From Panorpa germanica (taxonomy: Eukaryota; Arthropoda; Insecta; Mecoptera; Panorpidae): DNA of 64,000 nucleotides. The notes beneath the pieces are model-generated. The model ran no database searches, had not been told where the DNA came from, and worked only from the letters and a program-made list of their open reading frames with translations. Of the stretch, positions 22,686-37,052 are shown one piece after another (the first letter of the stretch is position 1; the number at the start of each line of letters is the position of its first letter). Position numbers and translations under genes: made by a program. The stretch spans positions 6,200,001 through 6,264,000 of the forward strand of contig OY783216.1 of NCBI GenBank assembly GCA_963678705.1, written 5' to 3'.

Positions 22686-25199
22686 TTATAAGCGCATCTA
22701 TTCGCTGTTGAATGTCATCTGCTGGTTGGAATCATTACTAATTTTCAGGGAAATGGTATACTTTGCAACGGTGTAGCTCAACATCTATAAGATATACAAA
22801 AAAATGTTGTGTGCACAAATTGTTGGAAATTGAGTCTTCTATCAGATTGATAAGAACTGTTTTTATGTTAGGACCTACTGGTAAGGAGATATTGCAAAAA
22901 ATAAAAGTTTTAGTTGCCATTTTTTCAAGATGAAGATATAAAGTATCTGATAAAGAAAATATTTGAAATCAGCACACTCAAATTCGTCAGAAAAGTTTTC
23001 AGCGTCAATTTGCAGTACACAAGAAATCCACTCTTCTTTAATTTTTCGACGCTTTTTATTCCTCTTAACAGTGTATCAAATACAAAAATACAGATAGATG
23101 ATTCTTTGTTATAATAAACGTGAAAAAGCTATGAAAAGTTTTCTCTAAAATCAAATATCAAACAAACATTTTATCGAACTGTCTTCATCCAGCATTTTCA
23201 CTAAAGTTAGAGTGGTAAGGACGATATGAATATGTGACTCAAATGAAACTGTATGATTCGAAAAATATTTGGAGAATTAGGAAGAACAGGAAGAATGGAA
23301 AGAGAAGGAAGGTGCGGAAAAAGGAATCGTTATTATTAAAGTTGTTTTCTTAAAAATTCCTATTTTTTGTTACTACTAACTTGTAGATACTCGCGGGACT
23401 TTTTGAAATTATTCATTGAGTTGTGAAGTTCTTCTTTTTATTGAAATATACACTAAAATATGTATATTGGCTTCTACTTTTCTATTAGTTATCTATATAT
23501 TAAAGATATAGCTATCTTAAATCTTAAATTCTCAATAAGTAAACGAATTTATTTAATTTTGTTTACCACATTTATAATGTCAACGCTGTTTGTGTTGATC
23601 GAGACAGCTGTAAGTGGTATCTGATGTTCAAGTATGTATCTCTGTTATACTTTGCTGTTACCTATTTATTTTGATTTGAATATCAGCATTGTAAATAGTA
23701 GCGTCATTATCCCGAGCATTACTCGTGTTACTATCACAGAATAAATACGAGGTCTAGTACGTACGATGACTAATAAAAAAGAGATCCGACTTTTAACGCT
23801 TACAGAGACAAAAATGTTCTAAAACATTACGACTTATTAAAAAACAATTAGACATTTCTAAATTTATATTATTATAGAAATTAGGACATGATGTTTTCAT
23901 CCCAGCAAAGTATTCTTCTTTATACTTAATGCCAAAGCCCTACTGTTACAAATTCTTATGTGCCGTCACTGCTTTCTTTGTATGAGTGTCTTCACATCAC
24001 AAATAAAACATTTTTGTTTTTGTGGTCCATGCTCATCCCACTTTTTTGTCGTTTCGGTATTTCACACATTCTAGTAATTAGTTAAGTGCCCTTTTGTAGC
24101 CAAAGTACACTCATAAAAACAAATGTATGATGACTTACAAAATAAAATTCGTTTTATACATGAAACGACATGAAAACTCTTACACAACTGTGCAAATAAA
24201 ATATATAAACTATAACATTCTTGGAATGATTGTGTCGTCGGTTGAATAGTGGTGGTAATATATGAACTATTTATATTTCAACTTTGGTGATAAAACAACT
24301 TGGTCGTTGACTTAGCAGAAGATGTAAGTGACTCTTGGAAATAACAGCGAAGAAATGAGTCGAGGAAAAGTAAATGATTTCTAGCGAACAAGAAAATGTA
24401 GCGTTCATGGTGATGGTATATTTCCCTTATTGAATCTTCTTCAAGATTGACATTAATGCATATTGATAATTGGAATCTAGAATAACCGCCTCAAAGAGAT
24501 AGATCTTATTATATATTAAGGCACTTACTCTGTTTCTTATTTTAGAGAGCTCTTAAAATGTCATTGTTTTATTTTTGCGCGGAAAAAAACTGTAGATTTC
24601 TACAGAATTCACCGCGGCTCAGAGGGGTTTCTTTCCTTATCTTTTTTTTTTTGTAGAACTTATAATTGAATGTGGACACACGCACTACGGCATTTATTCT
24701 GTAAATGCCATATGGTGTTGTCAGCGTATATGATTGGAAGCAGTATGCAGTCTATCGCTGCATGTTTTTAACACGTTATAAAGACAACAGTATAAAATAG
24801 TAAGGAAAAAGACCGCGCATTTATTACGCAAGCTATTTATTTCATTTATCAAAGTTAACAACCATATCTTCAGCAGCGAAATACTCTTCAAAAACACTAC
24901 CTTTATATGTATATATAAAAGAACAAAAGTTGAATACATTTGATTGCATTTAGCCACCACCCACATAAAATGGCGCCCTCTGTCTCTCATGTTACGTCAT
25001 GCACCCTAGCTGCCGTAATATGAATTAGTATGATTGGCATGTTTTGTTTTGATACAAATCTTAATTGAATTTTTGGCTTTAATCGTTTTAAATAATACCC
25101 CAAACCACATTTTGTTACACCAATTACACAGAGAGGACTCTAACTACTATAGTACGCTATAGATATGTACAAAACATTTCATGTGTACATTAGTAGATT
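22686..25199. other. intronic, no gene; faint family A relic
   Basis: AT-rich DNA. 23775-23892 (AGAGACAAAAATG, TTATTAAAAAACAATTAGAC, TATAGAAATTAGGACATGATG) resembles the right-hand part of family A at low identity. ORFs at 22738, 22914, 24721 and 25147 lack domains. Confidence 0.35.
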
Positions 25200-25760
25200 T
25201 TTTATAATCGCGAGCAAAGCGAATGGAAGAGAAGCCAACAATTGTATCACTCAATGGGGAACAAATCTGCTGGAAAGATGAAATCAAATACTTGGGAGTA
25301 ATAATGGACAAGAAACTTACCTTCTCCAAACATATAAATGAAAGGAAAAAGCCTATGCTATAATGCGTTGTATGTATAATTTAATTGGACCAAACAGCTA
25401 ACTTCATGTGAACAACAAATTACTAATAAGACACATTACTACCTATGCTGCACCAGTATGGAATACAATCACTAATAATAATTATAACAAACTGCAAATT
25501 GTGCAAAATAAATGTATCACACTAGCGATTAGAGCAGAACGAGATGAAAACTTTAAATATCCAACGAATGCATCTATACACGAAGAAACTGATATAGAAA
25601 CAATGAAAGATTTTGTAATTAAACTTCTATAGTAGAATTAACAAGCATGAAAATAGCAACATTAATACTTTAGGAAAATTCACATCAGACATAATGTGGT
25701 ATGGTAAATACCCAATGCCAAACTACATTGTATTAGATAAGTAACTTCAAGTTAGTTATA
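25200..25760 (+). pseudogene. jockey-like non-LTR retrotransposon reverse transcriptase fragment
   Basis: Plus-strand frames give KPTIVSLNGEQICWKDEIKY and LGVIMDKKLTFSKHI, a frameshift, KEKAYAIMRCMYNLIGPNS, a stop, then LLIRHITTYAAPVWNTITNN, NYNKLQIVQNKC and a tail ending DFVIKLL at 25632. This is the known end of the reverse-transcriptase domain in jockey-type elements (YLGV.LD..L.F..HI; YAAPVW; LQ..QNK). At least one frameshift and one stop make it dead. Sequence to about 25980 may be its 3' end. Confidence 0.85.
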
Positions 25761-26024
25761 AGTTGTATATAATAGTTATAAGTTAGTTTTAAGACCATTT
25801 AAAAGAAGTGCTTTTCACCTTTTTTGTACATATAAATCAAGATTACTCCTTGTCCATTTTATAAATAGAAACTTTAAAATTAAAATAATGATAGCTCTAG
25901 CTAGGTTTATTTAAAATAGACATAAGAAATGTATAATAAATGTACTAAAAAATTATATATCAATAAGAATACTTTGAACTTGAACTTGCAACTGTTTCTA
26001 CGTATAAAGGACATTAATAAATAC

Positions 26025-26244
26025 ATATAGTCCAAATCACGAGAGGTCGGCGGCGACTTATACTTAAAAGAGGTTATAAGAGCTGTAGAAATCTATAATA
26101 CAAGAATGAATTTTATCTTATTCGTTTCTATATACATTATAGAAAAATAAGTGAGTCAGTGCTTTTTAGTTATATCGGCAGTTTATACCCCACAACTTGT
26201 TTTAAGTATGAGTTGTCGCCGAACTCTCGTAATTTGAACTATAT
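26025..26244. mobile_element. MITE family M with ~45-bp TIRs
   Basis: The left end ATATAGTCCAAATCACGAGA with GTCGGCGGCGACTTATACTT mirrors the right end, which runs AAGTATGAGTTGTCGCCGAA and CTCTCGTAATTTGAACTATAT, with several mismatches. About 220 bases, non-coding. A related internal piece (TCCTATATACTTATA ... AATAGTGAGGCAG) occurs at 43005-43080. Confidence 0.75.
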
Positions 26245-28782
26245 ATTTAAATTATCAAGATAATGGCAAGACAATTATTTTATTAATAAATATTTGTATT
26301 AATTTCATATAAGTTCTAGAAGCATATGTGTAACCTGTATAAAATGAAACAGAAGTTTGAGCGTTGTCCTTTCCTTGTCATGCACATCCTTGAATAAGCT
26401 TTTGCATACCCCTGGTTTTCAATGTGAGTACGAATTTTAGGTTATATAGATATGTTTGGAAAATATAAAATTACAATCAAGATTAATTTATTGTTCACGA
26501 TTTTAATTTTTCAGATAAACGTCATAAAAACTGTATATATGTGACATTCATTATATATTTGTATGTGATTCTTTTTTCAATTAAATTATTTTTAATTGCA
26601 GCGGGTTTTTAAAACCATTTTAATTTATAGGTTATAATTTTTTGACATTTGAAAAATTGAAATTTTATTATATACATTTTTTTTGAAATGATTATATGTT
26701 TTAATCTTGGCCGAGAGCGTTTGTTTTGTAGGATATATAATTATTATCGGTTGATAGCTATTTTTGACAGGTATTAAATTAAAGCTAATTAAGTTATGAA
26801 AATTTAGTCTCCATTTACCATCACTGCGCGCCATTGATGTATTCAGCATTATCAACTGTCAATACCATTTGTCAATAAATATAACTAATATACTAATAAC
26901 CGCTGTATTTATATCTCAATGTTATATAGATAATTAATTTGAAAACCAATCACATTAAATAACGTCAATTCGAACGAACAAATAAATCATATAAACCCAA
27001 AAATCAATAATAAATATAAAAATTATTATTAAATATTAAATAAATACACTCACCCATATTTAAAAATATAAAACAAATAAAATAATATAAAAAACTGAAA
27101 CTACTGCCATCTTACGTTTAAAACCATGAAATAAAATTCAGTTTGATTTACTGTGACATAAATTTTAATGTTTACCGAAGCAAATAAAAATAATATTTCT
27201 TTATTCGTTTATTAAGTAGATACATACTTGAATTCGTCGTATCTTGAAATATCAATGAAGTTAATCTTCAAAGTGTCGGATTAAATTTATATCAACGAAA
27301 ACGATTTTAATTGTAAGATTTTATTGAAGCAAATTTACTGTTACTGCTATCGAGATATCGGTTCTGGTTGTGTCAAGGAGGCGTTCGATCAGCATGTTGG
27401 CTGTCGAATGTGATTAGCTATGGTACCCTGCATTAAACAGCTACTTTAATTAAACGTTGAACTAATTAATTAATTGGTTTTAGCTCATGAATTATCGTTT
27501 AAGGTGAAACGATACTAGGCCATTTTTGATCGCGAAATATAGATGGCGATACTATACAGGTTAAATATTATAAAAAAAAACATGTTTTATTAAGTTTAAA
27601 TCGTTTTATGTAAGTAACTATAAACGCGAATCAAAATCTAAAGCTGCAATTAGTTAGATGAATAACGTATCTTTACATTTGTGTGAAAAAATAATCAACA
27701 ACATTTTGTTTTAATGTAAAACTAATTATTATTATTAAGTCAGTGATCAGTAGAGATTCTATTTTAATCATAGCGTATTTTTAGAGGACAAGATCCACAT
27801 GATTGTTCCAATAATCTCATTTTTTTAAAAAAAGGACATAGTGTTCTATATCTCCGACCCACAGATATGTAAAAACTTAAATCTAACTCTCTGCTACCTC
27901 TAAAAAGTACCCGATTTCAAGTTAGCCAGTACGCATACGTTCTTAACTACATATTACAACATTTATTCTCAAAATCTCTGAGGAGGCTCTGGGATCTTGA
28001 ACTAATACTTCATACATAGTATTCAAAAGTACTTAAAAAATTTACACAATAATAATACTCGTAATATATATGGTTGTAAAATCAATGAATAAAACATATT
28101 TCTCTGGTGAAGTCATAAAACTCAATATATTTGTTCAGTAATTGACTTAAACGATTTACATATAATAATATATCTATATCCATCGACATAATCACATAAA
28201 ATTATTGGTGCCGTCAGACTGAATCGATTGCACCGCACCGCACTGCGCGCCACACAGCACCCACCAATCGGTCACTGGACAATGGACAAACTCGTATGGA
28301 CTCGACTAAACTTGCTACTAAACTCGACTAAATTCACTCCAACTGCGGACATTATTAAAGCTAAAATATAATTTAATTACGACGTGTAAATATTAAAATA
28401 ATTTATGCCCGCCATATTAATTTTGATGTATTTTGATGTTGGATTGAAAATGAACGTGATCTGCTAGTGAAGTTCATCAACCATTTAAATAATACTTCGA
28501 ATATTTTTGATTTTCGATTTAACTATTTCCAAATATGTGTCTCGATTATTTTATTTTAATAAAAAGATATTTTAATACAAGTTGTAGGACGGTAGAATTT
28601 AATAGGTTTAAAAAATATGTGAACATTTCTATTTTGATTCATTATTAATTTTATATTCATTATTAATTATGAAATTAACTTCTTTATCAGGTTCATAATA
28701 AGTGTATATATTTTGGGAAGAACCTACTGTTATTACAAAAAGAAATTCTAAAATGGTAAACAAAATATTTTGAGTCGGCGCA
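26245..28782. other. intronic, no gene
   Basis: AT-rich DNA. A GC-richer patch at 28205-28350 (CACCGCACCGCACTGCGCGC, then two copies of an ACTCGACTAAA motif) is not assigned. The ORF at 26625-26855 has no domain. Confidence 0.4.
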
Positions 28783-29033
28783 CCTAGTAAACATTTTGGA
28801 GTAACTTTGCCATCATATTAAAGATGCGTATGATTTCTTTGTCATGAAAGAGTTCATTTACAGTTTAGTTTCTCACAGTCGTTCATATGAAATGTCTAAT
28901 TTATCGTCTAATTGTCTAATAATACCAAAGGGCAAAACCACTCCATCTGTCGTAATACAAATAAAGATAAAATTGATTCGGTATGTGATATAAACGTCAT
29001 AAAACAGGACACTTCACCAAATTGTTTACTGGG
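28783..29033 (-). mobile_element. MITE family H, copy 1
   Basis: Left CCTAGTAAACATTTTGGAGT mirrors right CACCAAATTGTTTACTGGG. The 251-base body is reverse-collinear with 53588-53837 and 51075-51326. Inner marker: TATTAAAGATGCGTATGATT. Confidence 0.88.
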
Positions 29034-30455
29034 CACGCTCCATTAACGATTTTAGCATATACTTAATTAATTCCTGTAATTAGTTTTCAATTAATAATTA
29101 TATAACTATTTAAAATATGTAATTATATCAATCTGCTTTATTTTATTGATCTCGCATAATTTTTAAATTCAGTATTACTATTTATTTATATCTATTCTAG
29201 GTATAAAATCCACATCGATATATCATAAATATACATCGATCTTTTGGGTTGTTGTTAACCCCACATAACACAACACATAACTTGATATATTTGTATGCTA
29301 TGCAGTTGAAATAATATATAAATAAAAATATAAATCAAAAAATTTGTCCGTGAAAAAAATATTTTACTCATATTTTAAATAAGATTGTTGAATTTTTGTT
29401 TGTATATTTTATAGAAGGTATAAGATTTACTGCTTTATCGGCTGAGAAAGCAAAACTCAGGCTGAATAAAAATAATACAAGTACAATCTGAGTCAGAAAC
29501 AGATAGAAAACAACGCAAAATTTGGAAAGATATCATATTTAAACTGACAATACAAAACGTATGAATATATAATATTAAATAATATGGTGTTCTTTCTTAA
29601 TATTAAACAGCGTCTCTACTGGCACAACATTTCTCTCTAACAGATGTCATTCATGTTAAAAAAGTAAGTGTCAAATTATGTCATACAAATTTCATGATTT
29701 TTCAACATCCTTCTTTCTTCAAAATTTTTTTTTAGTAAAAGAATAATGAAAACCCTTATTATATAAATTCTACAAAATATGTTTACAAATCCTCATTGCA
29801 AGTGCTATTGCTGTGTTTTATATTTGATCCATTTTCCTTTTAGTTTTATGATTTTCGTTTTCCGATTTATTTGGCTTTCATTTTTCTCGTCACACTGTTT
29901 TCCCATCACAGAGCTTTTAATAACTTTTCCCTTTCCATTCATTTTTCAATAAACCATTTTTTTTTTCACATATATAATATGGTCATATATATTCTATTCA
30001 GCGATTGGTGTATTTTATTTGTAACGCTTGTAGTCCGTAGCCCCTGTAGCCCAGCGTAGCACGACGTAGAGCTTTTGTTGAAAACCAGGAAACCCTCCCC
30101 TCCCCCCATCATGTATTGTAAGATATCACCGAATGTGCAAAGCCAATAAAATAAACCGTGTTGAAATTTCAATAAAAATATCATAACATTTTGTACCTTC
30201 ACAAAACAAGAAATAAGGGATACCCGATACACAGTCAATCGCAGGAATATTTACTTCCGGATAAAAACGAAAAAGGAAATGAAACCAAAGCGAGGTCTGT
30301 GTACTGCAGGTCAGAGTATATCAACAGTAGTTAACATACTCGCATCGAAAAATATTTTATAAATGTTTGAAAAATCCACTAAAAACCTGTTGTTGATTGG
30401 TACAAATTTTGAAGACCTTTTTGGGGTTTATGAGGTATTTTAGAAATGTAAAATA
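29034..30455. other. intronic, no gene
   Basis: AT-rich DNA. ORFs 29871-30059 and 29966-30238 overlap on opposite strands in a C-rich patch and show no domain. Confidence 0.4.
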
Positions 30456-30968
30456 AAGCCTAAATTTACTGTTTTTATTTAATATTGTAATCTAGATTTC
30501 AGGTTTTCGTTTAAGCATTCCTTTTCACATTTGTGTTTTAATTTAAGTTTAGTTAATTTAGTTGGTGCGTATGCATAGTTAGTAATATAAATTTGACAAT
30601 TCGATAAAATTGTACGTGAAATAATTAAAGTTGCTATTTTTAATAACAATTAGTAATAGAAATTGTTTTCACTTCTATATTTTTCAAAAACTGACATTAT
30701 ATTTCTTTTAAAAGTAAATCCTACTGCATTTTGACAGATCTATCACATTTTGGAGGTTATAATATAATATAGTTTTTCTTAATTTGATATTTTTATTTTA
30801 AAACATTTGTTTGGACCTTGTAAGGTTCTAAAAAAACTAAGAAAACTTAAAAAATAAATTAAATTAAAAATGGTACTGTGAATGACTACGCGTATTGCCA
30901 TATGCTAAACAATTTAAATTAAATACAAAATACAAAATTAAATTAAAGCAGTTAGTGGGAATGGTACT
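30456..30968 (+). repeat. repeat family C, copy with both ends (left end decayed)
   Basis: Left end after TA reads AAGCCTAAATTTACTG; right end GCAGTTAGTGGGAATGGTACTT. The body carries GTGTTTTAATTTAAGTTTAG, CCTACTGCATTTTGACAGAT and GACTACGCGTATTGCCATAT. No coding frame. Confidence 0.88.
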
Positions 30969-32120
30969 TAAAACAGAATTCTAGATTAAATCACTAGCTA
31001 CTAGCTTGCTACTAAACGGGCCAATTTCATTTTTTATCTTCAAAATGTTCAACTTTCCAATTGAAACATTCTACTTAGTGTCAATTAAAATTAAAATAAT
31101 TTCAGGTAAGAACTTTTAATGTGATTCCTGAATTTGTAATTTTGACATTGACACTTGGTCGATTGTCCGTTTCGGAAGATAAATTTAAAGTTTCAATTAT
31201 TTGCGTATGGTGCAATGCGAGTGAGTGAGTGAGAAACAAATACATTTTATAGTTATTTATTTTAAAAATGAACAAATTGGTATATTTTTTGTTTAGAAAA
31301 TAGTAGAGAATAGAGCGATGTTTTTCGCGTGAAAATATAGTAATCTGACGTTAATCGACTCTCGGTAACTTTGCCTTCATTTATTATATTTAGGAAAAAT
31401 AAAATTTAAATCTTTTTAGAATTGTTAAAGGTATAATAAAGTTTATGATCGGAAATATTCGGAATTCCTCGTCTTTTTTTATTAGTTTATAATTTAATCA
31501 TAATTATATTGTATTCAAAGTTTATAAAAGGTCAAATATATTATAATAAACCTACTGACCAGTGTACAAATAAAACCGAAACAACATAAACAGCTTGGCC
31601 AGTCCTTCAAGTCCTACCACTCCTCTTAAATCCCTCTCCCTTTCTCTATCTAAAGCTATAACTCACTTTTTTATATATTATTTTTATTTTGAGCGTTTAA
31701 ACATTCCATTTACATTCTGGATGTGTAGTTTTTGCATCGGGTGACATTTTTATCATGTTTTATTACTGCAACACACATCATTTTTACACTAAACTAAGCA
31801 CAAAATATATTTATATATACGATTACATTTATATAGGTAAAAAAACGGTCAATGGACTTGCGGTATAAGTTGGAGGGTGTTGCAGCTCGAGACCTGGGGC
31901 CAGGTGTCAAAATCTATTTTCTCGAAGCTACTGTTGTGAGCTCATTGTGGTTAGATTTGACAAAATGCAGTTTTATTTAGGCTTTGGTTTATACAACCTT
32001 CTTGCTGTCAAATGTCATACATATAGAAATTTCATATTAATTATTATGTATTTTAAGCACGAGAACTCTTGTAAATTGAATTATACCACTAAATCCGATG
32101 TTCCCTTGTCCCGTATTATC
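30969..32120. other. intronic, no gene
   Basis: AT-rich DNA with a scrap of family N at 30992-31015. The ORF at 31947-32231 runs into repeat E and is not a gene. Confidence 0.4.
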
Positions 32121-32434
32121 CCGGTTTCACACCACAGCGACAGTTCAATAAAACACGAACAAGAACTTGTTTTTCTGAACAAAAACACTAATGTGACAAA
32201 CACAAAATTTTGTCTAATGTTGCTGTTTTAGTAAACAAAACACATTCCCATCTGGAGTCAGTAAGAACAAATGAAAACACGTTTGTTGTTGTTTTTTAGT
32301 CTTATAGGTTTGAAGACGCATGTTTATAATTTTTATGGGACACACAGAAAAACACTAAGAACAAAATCAGTCTGTTCAGTGTGAACAGTCTGTTTTCGAA
32401 AAACAAAATTTTTGTTTTTTGACACAAAACAGTA
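32121..32434 (+). repeat. repeat family E, copy 2
   Basis: Starts CCGGTTTCACACCACAGCGA and CAGTTCAATAAAACACGAAC; contains TAGTAAACAAAACACATTCC, GGGACACACAGAAAAACACT and GTGTGAACAGTCTGTTTTCG. Shorter than the 59503 copy because an internal segment is missing before ATGTTTATAATTTTTATGGG. Confidence 0.88.
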
Positions 32435-35400
32435 GTGATGGTGTTAAAAAAAACAGAAGAAAGAAGAACAAATATATGTATGTTTCCTCAGTTTAAAATT
32501 CAACGAACTAACGGAGCTAACGGTCATTTGAAATGACCTTCGAACTATCCAGTCTGTTCATAACTTAGGTTATTTATGAATCTTTTGTGTGATAAATTAT
32601 AATATTTGAAAACATTTTATTCTACAAATAAAACGAAATCCCTTTCCATTAATGACGGGATTAACAATCGATACAATATGAAGATGACGAAAGGATCAAG
32701 CAAGTAAATAAAGAAAAGGATTGGACCAGTGTCCCAGTCTTCCAAATCTTGTCCTTGAAATTATTGTTAGCAAAATATATCACCTTGTAAAGTCAATATT
32801 GTTGTTAATGCTATATAAACAAGAGTATATTTAGCTTGATTTAGAAAAATAAAGAATTGTATTTCTTCTTCGCATAATTTTTTTGTGTCTTATAATGTAA
32901 TGTAATGTATTCCATAATTTTTTGTTTTTGTAAGCAATTATTTTAGATTATACCTTAGTGTCTTAAATATATTACTTGATTTTTTAGAATTATTATTGTA
33001 ATAAGCAATAAATAAATATTTCATATATATGTTGAATAAATATTTCAAATATATGTTGTTCCATTCCAATAATCGAATGATAATAATTCAAACCAAATCA
33101 GATAAAAATCAACCAAATATAATTTAATTTTTTAGTAAAAAAACCATAAAAAAAATATATACATTTCGAATAAAGCCATGAAACCCAACAAAATTTAAAA
33201 TATATATATCAACCACAACTAACCAACCCCTATATCTAAAACATTTTGTTACAAAATTAACTTTAAAGGGTGCTTTTTAAAACACAGTAGAGCCCTCTAT
33301 CTCTGTGACAAATAAATCGTATTGATAACAGTTTAAAGTCACACCACACCCACCCCCATTCTCCTATCCACATTTAGTTAAGGGTTGTTTGACGTTTAAA
33401 AAAACCACCCCTATTCTAAATAGTGTATAGATAAAAATAACAAGAGTGTAAAAAACAAGCGACGCTGTAACAAGATTATTGAGAGATAAGAGGGAACAAA
33501 AAACACGGGATCCTTGTGCCAGGACGTCAGGACGTCACGAGACAAGGATGTGGTAAAAGCAACCCTGAAACGGGAAGTTTTCAGCTTAAAAGCTTCACGT
33601 TCACTTTATAAGTATTTGTAATTTTGTTTTTTATAATACAGTGGCTCTTAATCGGTACAACTAATATGATCTCGCTTAAATTAAAAAAAATACATCTAAT
33701 CCTACTTTTATTTTTATCAAATTTGAATTTGGCGCTTTGAAGCATCGAAATATATGTATTCATTTAATCTACCATATTTTTTGCAAATGTACCATAATTT
33801 TACGGTCTTGGTACCATAACTTCTTTCTTCCGACCTGCCAACCCTAGCGCTGTCCATTCCAGGCCAAATTACACGCAATTAGATTTATTTTATATGCAAG
33901 AGCCTAAGAAAGCCAAAGAGTAAGTTAGAATTAGTATAGCATATAACAACACAACAAATTGACGCATGCGCACAAAGATCAAAGCGCAAATACAATATAT
34001 AATTATTAGCACAAAAAATTCGACATTTGACAACAGTTAACTTTTTTTTTATAGGTAACAAATTTTGTTACTCTGGTAGATATTAACTCAATCTATTTCC
34101 TCTCTAAGTTTAACGTAATATTTACAGGACACCCTGTTCATATATAATTTTAAAATATGTATAAATAAGTTTGAATCGCTTTCCATCAGATAAAGTATCA
34201 AATACAATTATTTCGTATTTTACAGCGCACGTCTTCGCAGTTCTCTTCTGTGCTTAGTTGTTTGTTACGGACATTTAAATTGTACAATTATCTAAACATT
34301 TTATTGTCACTAAACTGAAACGTTGGTCGCCACGTGTCATTCTGTGTTCGCGATGTAAAAGGACATGCAGATTTCTTTGTGCGGATTGATAATGTTGCTC
34401 GTGAAGTGATTAATGGTGGCATTGTTGAATTCTAAATAGAAGAAAAAAGTTCAAATGTCAGCTAAACGAAGAATAAATGTTGCAACATTTCTATCTATAA
34501 AAAAGTACTGCGGAATTGTACAGAAAATATAAAGTGGGAGAAAATAACATTGTAAGAATTTAATCATTTATTTATTTATGACTATAACATTTTGACTAAC
34601 GGTAGTATTATAACAATTAACAATGCTGTGCCAATCGGGCCTGTTTTTGACCTGTCGAAACACAGAGCGTTACTTTGATCTACAAAACACGAATTAATTC
34701 ACAAAACAACGGCCGCATTCCACTCTTTATAATTATATTTACTATTTACTGTATCATTCTTATTGAGTGTACCGTTTATATATAACGTTAGCCACAACAC
34801 CGCATTTAATTAGCGGAATTGCCACCAGGGGAGCTGCAAGCGCTACCAAAAAAAAGGGGCAGTTAAACGTTACGTCATTTTCGAGTTTACGCGCTGGGGA
34901 AAGATTTTTTTTTATGTAACTCATCAGAAAAGTGATAAAAATATAATTTGATAAAAAATAGTGAATTTATTATATGGTTACTAACGGTAAATGATGAAAA
35001 ACAATCGTAAAATGTTTAGATAATTCGAGTATCTACTAAAAGTAGAATGTTTGTTGTCTAGGATTTTATTTATTTAAATTATATAGCATGTGTTAAGTAC
35101 ATGCGGAAAAACTGAGGCAAGTCTTTTATTTTTTATATACACTTTTTGTATATGTTTTTTTTAGTTTTTTAAATGTGTTGTTTTAATTTTGAAATATGTA
35201 ATAATTAGCAGAACATTTTTCAATTCATGCAGAACCCAAATAACTGACTTCTTAACGAATACAAGGCATTTTAAGTGTGCTACAAATTGCCAAAAGTGTA
35301 AAACATTTAACCCCGGATAATCGTTAATGGAGCTCTCTAAAGTGTGACAGGATGTTGAAAGGAAGTGGCGTCAATCTAATTCTAAAATTCGATCTAAAAG

Positions 35401-36683
35401 ATTATAATAATAATAAGAAGAAAAAAAACCAAATAAGATAAAATTTCTAAAACAATACAGGGTACATAATGTGTGATAATAAGTACATGAGGTAAATACA
35501 GCAATAGCAAGAAATGTATTTCATAGCGCGGTGTTGCTGACTTCGCAGACGATTCCTGTTAATTAGGGGCGATAAAAGGCTACGTGCCTAGGAAGCCCAA
35601 GAAATCATAAATAAATAAAAAAGACATGCGGTGAGCTATAAACGAATTTCATTCTATTTAGTGAAAAGGTTGCTTCAAGGTCTCCCCTGTTGAAGGGACC
35701 TGTGCAATAGCCCATTTGATCGTAGGCTAATGCGTCACTGGCAATAGGAACTTCTCACAATGCACACACTTGTGACGGGTCTCTCTTAAAAGAAAATAAT
35801 TCATCTCTTATATTCTTGTCTGTATCTTTCAAAGACAAAGACTAAAATGTTTTAAAACAGTCTTGCCTGCAGTATACATTTGTATCGCACGAATAAGGGT
35901 GCATCTGTATTGAAAAAACAATCCTCCTTCAATTTAGTAATTAACAATTCCATCACTGTAATTGCTTTAAATAAGAATTAATTAATCTTAAAAAAGCAAA
36001 AGAATCTTTCCTAATTAATGTCCATTATTCTTTTAAACAAAGAGAGCGATTTAAATGAGTTACAAACGTCCCTAACCTCTTCCCCTGCTACTACCCAAAC
36101 ACCCACTCATCTCCTAGAAATCCCATTGTCCTGCACCCTCCTTCTACCTCTCACCCTCATACACATCATCTGAGTTTTTTAATTTTTATAAAAGTTTTGA
36201 ATTAAATTTTAATTATTTTAATCCACGACAAAAAAAATAATGATAAAAATTAAACACAGAAAGAAGAAGAAGAAGAAGCAGATAAAAAATACTAGTATAA
36301 GCGCATAGCTTTATTTTTTATCATATAAAAAAATATAATGTACATCAACTATGCTGCAACAAACTTAATTATTATATTATATAGCTGTCTCACTTACACT
36401 AATGCAAGTTTTGTATTTTTTATCTCAGTTTTACTTTGCGATGTTTTTTAGATAATATTTTCATTGAATGTAAAACGGTTTTCGTTTATTTATTATATCT
36501 GAGTAATGAAATTTTAATTTGTGCTTTTTTATGTTATAATCATGTTGGAACCCAATGTAATCTTAAGATGTGTATACTATCAAATCGAGAGATAGCAATC
36601 TTATGCGCTCCTTTATAGATGTTTTCGTATGTGTAAACATTTAAAATCGGGACAGAGCTCGTCTAAGTACGAGCTATATACAT
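32435..36683. other. intronic, no gene; repeat L piece and small motifs
   Basis: AT-rich DNA. 33896-33990 is the uninterrupted copy of repeat L (GCAAGAGCCTAAGAAAGCCA ... GACGCATGCGCACAAAG), also at 51016-51074 and 51360-51400. A tandem GGACGTCA motif lies at 33522-33538. A (GAA)n run lies at 36256-36278. Unassigned GC-richer blocks occur at 34800-34900 and 35520-35780. Confidence 0.4.
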
Positions 36684-37052
36684 CAGGGGCGGCCTTAGCC
36701 ATTGCGAGGCCCCGGGGTGGCAGATCTTTGCGAGGCACTTGCTCTTTGTATAATTAATGTAAATTGTAAGTAAATATTTTTGATGATAATTGACGAGAAA
36801 TAATATTTTATATTGAAAGATTTATAAAAGTTAACAAGCACAAAGATGACAAATATTAATAATGATAAACTAAGGTACATGAATGCCTTAAAAGATATAT
36901 GCAGTGATTCTAGTGGGATTTCTTAAGAGCGAGGCGCGAGGTTGTAATACATATAGAGTAATGAATTTTTGTACTTGAGTTGTTGCGCGAGAATGCGAGG
37001 CCCCTGGCGGTTGCCGTGCTTGCCACCCCCTAAGGCCGCCCCTGATATATAT
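36676..37052. mobile_element. hAT-type MITE with CAGGGGCGGCC termini and near-perfect 8-bp target duplication
   Basis: The 361-base body is 36684-37044. Left CAGGGGCGGCCTTAG and right CTAAGGCCGCCCCTG are exact inverted copies. The flanking 8-mers are ATATACAT and ATATATAT (7 of 8). CAGGGG termini with 8-bp duplications are the known hAT signature. There is no transposase. Fragments of the same family lie at 41013-41071 and 62645-62688. Confidence 0.85.
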
